A program made the position numbers and the translations under genes. Source: Daphnia pulex (Eukaryota > Arthropoda > Branchiopoda > Diplostraca > Daphniidae). From it: a DNA stretch of 64,000 bases. The stretch covers positions 6,966,501 to 7,030,500 of the forward strand of contig NC_060028.1 of NCBI RefSeq assembly GCF_021134715.1, written 5' to 3'. Under the pieces are notes generated by a model. It did not search any database, was not told where the DNA came from, and saw nothing but the letters and a program-made list of their open reading frames with translations. Shown piece by piece: positions 9,043-17,165 of this stretch (position 1 is its first letter; the number at the start of each line of letters is the position of its first letter).

Positions 9043-9460
9043 GGATGATGATTCGGGTAAATTGGTTTTCTTGTATTTGAATTTTGATATCTTCATCATT
9101 AAATGTATATTCAGAAATAGATGAGCAATCGAGTGGCGCCGAGGGCACGAGTGAAGAGAAAACAAAAAACGATGCCACCCCCATGTTCAACGAGTAGTGT
9201 AGTAGTGTATTTTCATCCATCACTTGTTGACAAAATGATGTCCAAAAGGGTACCATATGACCCAATCCAGTTTCTGGATGATGATTCGGATAAATTTGTT
9301 TTCTTGTATTTGAATTTTGATGTCTTCATCATTAAATGTATATTCAGAAATAGATGAGCAATCGAGTGGTGCCGAGGGCCCGAGTGAAGAGAAAACAAAG
9401 AACGATGCCACATCCATGTTCAACGAGTAGTGTAGTAGTGTATTTTCATGTGTCACAGTG
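9043..9460. repeat. 233-bp tandem duplication (minisatellite), two copies
   Basis: Sequence starting GGATGATGATTCGG at 9043 recurs at 9276, a period of 233 bp, with point differences. Units 1, 2, 4 and 7 have two copies; units 3 and 6 have one, with a small internal rearrangement (26764-26990; 47052-47278). On the minus strand both copies stay open in the same frame and encode a similar acidic stretch (SEYTFNDEDIKIQIQE), so the repeat may derive from an exon. Confidence 0.75.
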
Positions 9461-9554
9461 TTCAATGTGTTGCACTATTACCAGCTTCTAAATAATTAAA
9501 ATCGTTTTTAGTTTATTTTTAATTATTTGAAAACGATTGAAAGAATTCACTTAC

Positions 9555-9637
9555 CGGTTTCGAGATATAGAAACCATCCTTTTCCCCATTGAAAACGGCG
9601 GATTTTTGGAGTGCTGCCCTCCAAGACATTCCTTTGT
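9555..9637 (-). pseudogene. Orphan exon of an unidentified minus-strand gene
   Basis: Good splice borders: acceptor TTCTTATAG before 9637 and donor GTAAGT starting at 9554. One frame is open and coding-like (MSWRAALQKSAVFNGEKDG). No partner exon could be joined in frame; downstream on the minus strand is the 233-bp repeat. Copies exist in units 2, 3, 4, 6 and 7. Confidence 0.35.
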
Positions 9638-9807
9638 CTATAAGAAATCTTTGTCAGCAAGTGTCAATGTAATTCACTTTGGAATAACATTGCTCTTTTA
9701 AACAAAGACTATTGTAACAATTGGAGAGAAAGTATTACAGAATTACGTTTGCAGTAGAGATAGTGCAGCCTCAATTTCCTCGCGGTCGTCTTTATAACCA
9801 TAGAGAG

Positions 9808-10840
9808 TGGATTGTTGAGCCATTACTGCCGAGGGTTCAAAGCTGCAACGACGGCGACACTTTTCCCTGAAACGGACCAAAGACTAATCACTAAAATCTT
9901 AGGGACATATTTAGACAACAAATTTGGAATGTATGTGGTGGTTAGGTGCATGAATAGTGATTTCATTTTATTCAACAGGTACAAAAAACTGGAACCCAAA
10001 GTGTTCGAAGAATTGGCACAATCGATTATGGCTTACTTCCCCGTAACACAAGGCAGCAACAGTTTTTATGGATAAGATTACAACTTTAATTTTTTAGAGT
10101 AAATATTTTGAATCAGCCGCTGTTTATTCTTGACAGGAAGCCTGGTATGATGTGTCTACTGGACGTGGAAGACTCTGGGAGTATACAGGTGACTCCAGAA
10201 GAAAACCGGGTGTCAAAAGGAAAAACGAGAAGAAGACACAGTGTGAAGCTACCGTGAATGAAAACGACGCCGAGGCATTTATTAAGGCATCTGAAGTCGC
10301 CGAATCGAATGAAAATGTCACTATTTCAACGTTCAAATCTTCTTTTACTGTGAGGGGAAAATGGATTCTGATCACAGCCGTCAAAAAGTAAATGGCCGCT
10401 ACTCACTTTTTAAATACATTTAAAAGGTTGAAAGAGTTAGATAGTTTCATGTTTAAGGCTATGCAGTGTCTAATAGGCTCTATACCTAACTTTTTCATGG
10501 GTTATAATTAAAAACTTTACCTTAAAAATACCCTAAATCGTGTTTTTCAGATTTCCTCGATTCTGATTGGTCGAGAAAATTCCCAATAAAGACTTTCGGG
10601 GTGCCTCTCTCAGCATACTACTGTAATTTGTGCTGCTTTAAGAGCCCCTAAACCTTCGGTAATTTAGTAAACTAAATTCCTCAGGGATAAATACAACGGA
10701 TAATGTTGAAAAAATTATTCTTTCTTCTTCCTTCAAATGTTTTGTAGAATGTCCATCTGTATCTTTTTCTGATCACTCTGCTTTTGAAACTTTAAGTATT
10801 TATTCTTATCCTTATTGTAAATTCTTTGACAACTTTTAAA
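9808..10840 (+). pseudogene. Broken multi-exon gene of unknown family (unit 1)
   Basis: Plausible exons are 9808-9931, 9980-10073, 10137-10386, 10551-10651 and 10748-10838. A 48-bp intron (9932-9979, GTATGT...CAACAG) is in frame and its removal joins KFGM to YKKLEPKVFEELA. The next donor appears destroyed: TTTTTATGGATAAG where a GT is expected, while the acceptor at 10136 is fine. Exon 3 encodes EAWYDVSTGRGRLWEYTGDS followed by RRKPG and a basic run. Later exons (DFLDSDWSRKFPIKTF; YYCNLCCF, a possible zinc-binding Cys pair) do not join in frame. The pattern of helical segment, FP, W and RRK recalls uncharacterised proteins found beside animal transposons. I cannot name the family. Confidence 0.45.
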
Positions 10841-11216
10841 TTAGTTGAAATGACGTTAAAGATCAAACGTCCAGAAATAATTCTGCTCATGTTTTCGTAA
10901 TAAAAATGATTAATAATTTGAATTGCAAAATTGTTAATCAAATTCCTCAAAATAAATAGTCTAAAAATATGTATACGATGTTCATTAGAACAAAAGAATA
11001 CGTGTCATTAAATGACCAATCTGTTTGCGATAGATTTTGTCTTTGTTACGGCACAATATGCAAACTGGCTGTATGTATATTTCCCTTGCAGTATCGTTGA
11101 TTGTGTAGTGAGAAAAAATGCATTTATGGAAATATGTAAGATAATCTCAAATAATTAGCTTGAAAGCTATACAACTGCTTGAAACTATCGACTTGTATTA
11201 AGGTGAATACTACAAA
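10841..11216. other. AT-rich DNA without recognisable content
   Basis: No ORF, repeat or RNA gene is visible between the plus-strand and minus-strand pseudogenes. The same holds in the other units. Confidence 0.5.
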
Positions 11217-11860
11217 TTATTCTTTATCGATATAAATACGTTGGATTAATTGTTTTACTCTTTCTACAGATGGATCTTTTTCGTCAGCTACTACAAGTTC
11301 AAATCCACCGTCTACCTGCATTGACGCCATCATAGATGCAACAGTACCGCCACTACGCAATTGAAATTTGTTTCCATTGAGTCCATCTTTTAGTGGAACT
11401 AACATCATTTGGAGTAGAATCTCTACTTTTTCTAGCAATTGTAACTGTAATGACACCTCCATCAATTTTAACCCTTGATGCTTCATACCAAGAAAAATCA
11501 GTTTTTGTGTTACAACGTCGGCTCCAATACACATCTCCTTCTTGTACAACAGATTCTCCAGATACAGGAGGTACATTATTAGATACATGAATATGACGAC
11601 CCATTGATGGGATAACAAGTTCTCCGTGACATTTTTTTTTCTAGCGTCAAATGTTTTGTAGAATCAACACTACCTAGGTATGATCCAAATGGTTTTTAAT
11701 TTTCAATCACATCCATAGTTCCTGTACCAAATAGTGGTGCAAAACATTTAGTCAAGTCATAAACTTCAACAAACCAAACATCAATAGAATAGTCAGGATT
11801 CATATCCTCTCCTCTTCTGTATTCGACAATAGGGTACACGCAGGTAAAATAAAATTTTTT
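11217..11860 (-). pseudogene. Frameshifted minus-strand gene remnant of unknown family (unit 1)
   Basis: Reading leftward, a coding-like stretch (YPIVEYRRGEDMNPDYSIDV, then WFVEVYDLTKCFAPLFG) ends at an in-frame TAA near 11700. Coding character continues beyond it in the same frame (GSYLGSVDSTKHLT), then in a second frame from about 11640 (GRHIHVSNNVPPVSGESVV, DGGVITVTIARKS), and finally returns to the first frame near 11390 (FELVVADEKDPSVERVKQLI) to a stop at 11217. One stop and two frame changes make it a pseudogene. An acceptor (TTGTCGAATACAG) lies near 11820. No family is recognised. Confidence 0.5.
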
Positions 11861-11898
11861 TGTTTTTATCTAGTCTAGAGTAATTTTTTACATGGATC

Positions 11899-12021
11899 AT
11901 TTTTTCGAGAGGGTTGTTACCTCGAAAAAATTTATTTCGCGAGATATTTAAGTTTAAAGTTGTATTAGGCTCCTCCTTCTCAAATTTGGTTGTTTAGCCA
12001 TCTTTGGTAGGAGGAGCCTAA
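11899..12021. repeat. Two adjacent hairpin-forming inverted repeats
   Basis: ATTTTTTCGAG (11899-11909) pairs with CTCGAAAAAAT (11921-11931). TTAGGCTCCTCC (11965-11976) pairs with GGAGGAGCCTAA (12010-12021). Both stems are perfect. They occur in all seven units and may be relics of small MITEs. Confidence 0.55.
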
Positions 12022-12144
12022 TTAAGGCACCAAACCATGCAGACGAACAGCTGTTGAGTCAGTTTTAGCTGTTCCTTTAATAATCGATCGAGATGTTGAT
12101 CGATATTCTATCAATCGATTAGTGTAGGAAGTTTTCTGTGCAGC

Positions 12145-12704
12145 CATGGACTACTCTAATAAAGGACGGTACTCTTAGCCTATCTCGCCGTGTAAAAGCT
12201 AGTCAGGTGGGCTATTTTCATGAAAAATTAATAAAAAATATCAAAAATATTCAGTTTTTTTTGCTGATTTTAACTATGTAGATAAATCTAAGTAAAATTA
12301 ACTAATCAATAAGATATTCTAATTTTACTTTCAGCAGTAAGGGTAAAAGTGGGAAACACCGGTGCCCTCTAGCAACAAAGCACCCTAAGCTCTTGCCAAT
12401 AAAACCTACAAGGTAAAGGAGAGTTAGGAGAGGAGGTGGTGTCTCTTGCACGCAATGGGTATCTGCTTGTAAACTTACAAGAGCTTATGAGGTTTGGTTC
12501 CTAGATGGCACCGGTGTTTCTTACTATTTAAAATTTTCAGAATAAAATATTGAAATATCTCCACGAAGATAAATTTTAGGTATAAGAACATTAGGTAATT
12601 AAATACTTTTTTTTTATTCTGATTCCGATTCTCCGGGAAAAAATATTTACATGGCCGACATAGGAAATGCCGAATAGTCCCGTCCTTAATTAGAGTAGTC
12701 CATG
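12145..12704. mobile_element. P-like MITE, array copy (unit 1)
   Basis: Same family as 2318-2912, inserted in the opposite orientation. Termini CATGGACTACTC and GAGTAGTCCATG are flanked by GTGCAGC on both sides (12138-12144, 12705-12711), a different 7-bp target duplication. The internal ACACCGGTG inverted repeats are kept (about 12355-12520), while the middle differs substantially. An ORF crossing the right end (12475-12735) is only the terminus read as protein. Confidence 0.85.
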
Positions 12705-12758
12705 GTGCAGCACGCCGTAATGTAATAAGCGTCACAATCGCTTACTCCGTCGTCATCT

Positions 12759-13020
12759 TCAGTCATAATTGAATTTTTTTATGCCTTTGTTTACAAAGTC
12801 CATAAAGTTGATCATGTGTGTCAAATCATTCCCCGTTTCTACCATTATAGTGAATTTTTCATAAATACTTGCAACGTCTATCTCTGTAAATGTTAAACAA
12901 ATTAAAATGTAAAATTATATGTAAAATTTATTAGGATAAAATAAATTCGAGACTTACAGTTTGACGGTTGAAGCAAGCCTTCTCAGAACGGACTAGTGTC
13001 ACCCCTCTAGTTTTTGACCG
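12759..13020 (-). pseudogene. Last two exons of an unidentified minus-strand gene
   Basis: Exon 12958 to about 13020 ends at donor GTAAGT (12957-12952). A 74-bp intron ends TTTACAG at 12884, and the final exon 12759-12883 stops at TGA (12759-12761). The joined frame is open and coding-like (TRGVTLVRSEKACFNRQT, then IDVASIYEKFTIMVETGNDL). This is one of the better-preserved exon pairs in the unit and is repeated in all seven units. It may be the 3' end of the TPR/RNase III-like gene upstream, or a separate gene. Family unknown. Confidence 0.4.
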
Positions 13021-13069
13021 ATTTTCTAATCTCCTAAAAGGGACACATTATTACTACGTAGTGTTTACA

Positions 13070-13500
13070 ATTATTTTAAATTGAATACTGAGAAAAGCGT
13101 CCCCTAGATGTTCTAAGCGCTGTTAAAAAGGGCGAAATAATGTTATCTTCGTTGAGTGTGAGCGCTTCTAGCAGTAGGTTCTTGTTGTGAAACTCATAAT
13201 TCAGAATATTTTCTCATTTTTCTAGTAACAGTAGTAAACAGTTCTGAAGTTGGAACGAGTTTCATCCTTTTTGTCGGACAGTCTTCTTAACTTTTCTCCC
13301 ATTCACGCTTTCCATTTAGTTCCAGAGTCTTCATTATTTCTAATACTCATTAAAATGTTAATTAAATTTAAGAACCTTATTATATACCTTCGTTGCTTCT
13401 CGTAATTATTCGTCAGCTTGCGTGTCATAATGTATTCCGCATGCAAAACGTAGGTCTTAGACTGCCTGCTTCAGATGACCAAAAGCTCTGCCTGTAAAGT
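13070..13500 (-). pseudogene. Second, more decayed copy of the TPR exon plus RNase IIIb N-terminal exon (unit 1)
   Basis: Parallel in sequence and order to 14245-14815. A TPR exon (about 13390-13490) resembles GHLEQAFQDLRLAC but carries stops. It is followed leftward by an RNase III-like exon in which LNYEFHNKNLLLEALT is intact, then a frameshift, then RLEHLGDAFL. It lacks the foldback MITE that interrupts the sister copy, so it serves as an empty-site reference. Clearly a pseudogene. Confidence 0.55.
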
Positions 13501-13678
13501 GAATGAAATTTACTTTAGTCAACCTAAAATGTTTCAAATCAGAAATCAGGCCGGAAGTGAGCGATAGCCCAACTGTTAAGCTGTATTTAAATCAAATCAG
13601 ACACCTTTGATTCTCTTTATGACTTCGGAAGATCCAGACTTTGCTTTGACTAATTGTAAGAAAAGTTAGCAAGTTTAC

Positions 13679-14510
13679 TTGTAAATTTTCAAAAGAGTTA
13701 TTCTTGCCAAAAGTGTAGTTGAGGAACGGGGTCATAACAATTCTGAAAGTTGTCATCGAATAGTTTGAATCTTTATAAACTGCTCCCGCGATCGACTTGA
13801 AAATGTCTCCTAGGACATCGGGAGGAACATTAATCGCAGCATAGTCTTCAGGGGGGTTACCCAATTTCACAATCTCGTAATACTAAGTAAAGAAAAATTA
13901 TTCAATTAAATTCTGTTATTTTAATGTAATTTATATTTATGAAAAAAGTAAAAGTAACTTTCTGCTGAAGGAAATTTATGTCCATTTGCCTTTTGTTTCT
14001 TGGCGAACGTGTCGATTAAGGTCTGTATTTCTCTTGGCAAAGGTTTCAGGAATTTGTGAAACTTGAATTTCACCGTCAGAACGCCTAAGGAGTTGTTGCA
14101 GACCAAGACGTTTTTCAGTTCAGACAAGACACTTGGAGGATAGAACGGTGAAGCGTCAAAGCACATCTCAGCCGCCAAGCCTCATACGATTTGTTCAAAA
14201 ATGAGTAAGTTATAGTTAATTCATTACGCAGTTTTTAAAATTAATTTAAAGGGAATACCGAGGAAAGCGTCCCCAAGGTGTTCGAAGCGCTCGTAACAAG
14301 GGCGAAATACTGCTATCTTCCATGAGTATGTTAGCGCTTCCAGTAGCTAATTCTTGTCGCGGAACTCATAATTCAGAATTTCTTCTAATTTGTCCAGCCC
14401 TTCAAACAGTTCTGAAGTTGGAACCAGTCTCATCCTTTTTGACGGACGGTCTTTCGAATTTTTCCCCTTTCACGCTCTCCATTGAGTTCCAGGATCTGCA
14501 TTATTTTTAA
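13679..14510 (-). pseudogene. Dicer-type RNase IIIb domain fragment (unit 1)
   Basis: RNase IIIb of Dicer cuts one strand of dsRNA in small-RNA biogenesis. Three minus-strand exons are seen. 14245-14510 holds LNYEFRDKN, an in-frame TAG, then LLEALTYS and ERFEHLGDAF, matching the first RNase III signature with its acidic pair kept. 13959-14182 holds VLSELKNVLVCNNSLGVLTV and KFHKFLKPL, the alpha-helical middle. 13679-13882 holds PPDVLGDIFKSIAGAVYKDS, the second signature. Introns of about 75-90 bp separate them. In active Dicers the second signature reads GDIFE; here the catalytic Glu is Lys. With the internal stop, this is a catalytically dead pseudogene or degenerate gene. No helicase, PAZ, RNase IIIa or dsRBD is seen nearby. 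The Dicer assignment is from remembered family motifs and is fairly strong. Confidence 0.7.
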
Positions 14511-14524
14511 TACTCATTAAAATG

Positions 14525-14693
14525 TTAATGGAGCAGTTACACATCTTGCGTTAACAGGTCTGAAAATCTTATTTGTGTCCTAATTGGCCAATCAGTGTAC
14601 AGTCTCTTTAAAATACTGTACGCTGATTGGCCATTTTGGACACAAATGAGATTTCCAGACCTGTTAACGCAGGACGTGTAACTGCTCCATTAA
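14525..14693. mobile_element. Foldback TTAA MITE interrupting the RNase III/TPR intron (unit 1)
   Basis: TTAA (14525-14528 and 14690-14693) flanks a nearly palindromic 161-bp element with termini TGGAGCAGTTACAC and GTGTAACTGCTCCA. The arms match over about 65 bp, including the CCAATCAG / CTGATTGG pair. The paralogous site at about 13355-13370 has TTAA sequence without the element, which supports a genuine TTAA insertion. No coding capacity. Confidence 0.85.
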
Positions 14694-14715
14694 ACTTAGG
14701 AACCTTATTGTATAC

Positions 14716-15112
14716 CTTTGTTGCTTCTCGTAGCCATTCGTCAGCTTGCGTGTCATAATGTAGTTGGCATGCTAGACGTAAGTCTTGAAATGCCTGCTCA
14801 AGATGACCAGAAACTCTGCATGAATAATGTATTATGTATTGCTTACTTTAGTCAAATAGATTGTTTTTAAATTTATTACCTTTGCGCCCATCCTCTATAT
14901 TGTAGGCCAAACCAGAGTCTGGATTGAGGGTAAGTGCACAATCGGAGTCAATGAAACATGCATGTGGAAATGGTGAGATTTGAGAAGCAATTGGTTATTT
15001 TTACGTAGAGTAGGGACATAGCATAGACATAGCATGTTTATCATATCGGTCAGGAAATCCAAAGCAGCTTTGTAATCTTTATCAGCTATTGAAGCCAAAT
15101 GAAGGTTCTTTT
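14716..15112 (-). pseudogene. Hip/ST13-like TPR fragment (unit 1)
   Basis: Hip (ST13) is a cytosolic Hsp70 co-chaperone whose TPR repeats bind the Hsp70 ATPase domain. Exon 14716-14815 (acceptor CATGCAG, donor GTATAC) encodes GHLEQAFQDLRLACQLHYD plus TQADEWLREATK, closely resembling the last Hip TPR. Exon 14880 to about 15098 encodes DYKAALDFLTDMI, then in a second frame LYVK-type sequence, then in a third frame DCALTLNPDSGLAYN (compare DCDRAI-INPDSA-PYK). Three frames in one exon show it is a pseudogene. It lies directly upstream (minus-strand sense) of the RNase IIIb exons in the same orientation. Family call from motif memory. Confidence 0.55.
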
Positions 15113-15117
15113 ACTCT

Positions 15118-15410
15118 ACAAACTTACCTTTATCGATCTGTGAATGTCCAAGCTCCACTGATTGGATGAAGCTTTTTGACCAACCTTACAACAACAGCAA
15201 CAAAGCCAACACATGCTTATAACCCACAATTCATGATTTATCACCTGATAGACTAGGCCGTTCTTCATTCAGTGTATCTTCACTAGTTGTGCTGGGACTT
15301 TCGTCCCCACAACACTGTCCTCCTTTACCACTCTTGGATTCGCAATACGATGCCGTTCCCAAATGGGAAACAAAGAAAGATTTCACCTTTCCTAGACAGT
15401 ATGATCAATA
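15118..15410 (-). pseudogene. Further upstream exons of the minus-strand fragment
   Basis: Two coding-like pieces. One at about 15128-15190 ends at donor GTAAGT (15127-15122), with a coding frame near SFIQSVELGHSQIDK. A second at about 15250-15405 encodes a Ser/Glu-rich stretch (CGDESPSTTSEDTLNEERPS) followed by GTGATA. The acidic linker could fit the region ahead of the Hip TPRs, but there is no specific match. Present in all units with few changes. Confidence 0.3.
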
Positions 15411-15575
15411 TTAGAAATATGAATATTGAATAGCTATTTGAATGTATGTATATGTAATGTTGATATGTATGAATAGATTTGAAAGATTCTCAAGCTTCAA
15501 TGCAGACGAGGTTGCTGAGCGACGATTACGTAACGACTAACGGTTATTCTAAATTTTTTCCCATTTCATTCATCA

Positions 15576-16217
15576 GAAGACCAAGAGCCTATCGCTTTTG
15601 CTCCCACCACCACCACCCCCGGACCAGTTCATCAGCCTCCTCAATTTTCCCATTTGAACGAAAACACCCAGGTGTTCCAAACTCCCTCCTTCCATGAGCA
15701 GTGCCCAGTCCTTTCTCGATTCCAGACCAACATCGGAGATCAGTTGCGCGCATGCCAGGATGCAGAAGTCAACCACCAGCAGCAGAAACATTTGCGGCGG
15801 CGGCGGGACGATGAGAGCAAAGGCATTGCCGAGTAGAACGAGTGCCTTCATCTGCAGCCAGCCGTTGTTTTCGTTCCTCTCTCCCAAGGCGGTGGTGCTG
15901 CTCCTCCCCAGCACCAATTGGCCGTCCAGCAGTTGCCTTGCCAGTTCCGGCAGCCCAAGCCGCAGTTTCAGCAGCAACCGCAGTCTCCTCCATGGGCAAC
16001 AATAACTTTCACTCTGCTCAACACAACACGAGAAAGGCAGGGGGAGGACAAATATGTCGGACGGCCAAAGTTTTGTGGTTCTCTGGAAATTCCGTAGCAC
16101 TCAGGATGTCACACCTCCACTTTCTGCAAACGGACTGCTGGGATTTATTTCCGGCGAAACACTCGCCCACGACGGACCAAACTCGTATTTTTTTTCTTTG
16201 TGTGCTCGATAAATTTA
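15576..16217 (+). pseudogene. GC-rich block with a possible Gln/Pro-rich exon (unit 1)
   Basis: Distinctly GC-richer than its surroundings. A clear acceptor (TTTCATTCATCAG, ends 15576) opens a plus-strand frame: EDQEPIAFAPTTTTPGPVHQ, then NENTQVFQTPSFHEQCPVLS, to a TAG at 15834-15836. The same frame continues past the stop with Gln/Pro-rich coding character (PQHQLAVQQLPCQFRQPKPQ) to a second TAG near 16096. An in-frame stop is present in every copy, so this is a decayed exon or the stop is real and the rest is 3' UTR. It is also present once outside the array (61869-62481), next to unique gene exons, which suggests it came from that locus. Function unknown. Confidence 0.4.
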
Positions 16218-17165
16218 CGACCTGCCGCTACTCTCTTCAGCAAAATGCTATAGAAAGAGATAACCACACCGTCGTACAACTAGTCCATGTCCTCCTCTAC
16301 TCCAACAAGAATCCCACTCACTCTCTGGGCCGAAGCAACTTTCTCCGTCGTCTACACTCTCAACCGCGTCCTCTCTTCCGCAAACCTTACCAAAACACCA
16401 TTCGAGCTATGGTACGGACGCAATCCGGATGTCTCCAACCTGCGAGCCTTTGTATCAGAGCTCTACGTCTTCATCCCGAGCCAACTGCGACAGAAGTTCG
16501 ACGTTAGGGCCCACTTGTGCATCTTTGACGGCAACTCGGACACACAGAAAGGCGATCGATACTGGGTCCCGCCCCTTCAACTGGAAAATTGAACGTCAGT
16601 TGAGACGTCTCCCCGATCGATCACTACTATACACCTCGTCTCCCGACTACCGATGTTCAAATGGGCGTCGATGTGTTCTCAACCTCAACCTGTAAAGATA
16701 TTGGGGCCTAACGACGACGAGGAGGAAGTCGGTACCGATCGAGTTGAGGATCGACCAACAAAACCAACACCAGCAACCAACAACCCTCCACACTCAATGA
16801 ACGAGCTTGAAGCCGCACCAATCGATGCTGAATTGGACTCGTCACGATCATCACCCTTCCTTCGTGACCAATCCATCCACATTACGCGTCACCCACGCCT
16901 CCAATCATCGGACTTCATCGATCCGTTCGCATTCGAACACAGCGAGAGGATGAACAACACAAAGCACTCCCGTCCATTCCCCCGTATCACCTACCCCAAA
17001 GAGAACGTAAGAAAACAGATACCATCGGTATGCTGACTGCTCATCTTGGCCTGGGAGATGAGTCAAATCCTTTCAGAGACGCCGTCCTCCTATCTAGTTA
17101 AGCATCCCGAATGGATGGCAGCCTGCACAAAGGAATGCGATTCCCTATTCGGCTTGTCTCTCTAA
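16218..17165 (+). pseudogene. Copia integrase/hinge/RT-start fragment, unit 2
   Basis: Copy of 7106-8053. It is fused at its left edge to the GC-rich block, which makes a chimeric open frame (15842-16507). Confidence 0.8.

Larger units (their letters stand above)
7106..16217. repeat. Array unit 1 (reference, 9112 bp)
   Basis: The complete unit runs from the copia integrase through to the GC-rich plus-strand block. Its left edge is continuous with the upstream part of the copia element. Its right edge is the fusion of the block to the next copia fragment at 16217/16218. Confidence 0.9.

Noticed and set aside
12475..12735. 86-aa minus-strand ORF repeated seven times
   Set aside because: It lies almost wholly inside the MITE terminus and inner arm; its peptide is just the inverted repeats in translation.
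15694..16005. Plus-strand 103-aa Ser-rich ORF in the GC-rich block
   Set aside because: It overlaps the better frame and is generated by GC-rich low-complexity sequence in an alternative frame.
15573..16100. Long minus-strand ORF (175 aa; 141-185 aa in other copies) with hydrophobic, signal-peptide-like stretches
   Set aside because: It is the antisense of Gln-, Pro- and Arg-rich plus-strand sequence, where CAG runs read as Leu on the opposite strand. The 4-bp deletion in units 2 and 5 shifts its frame, it has no recognisable domain, and the plus strand has the better acceptor and composition.
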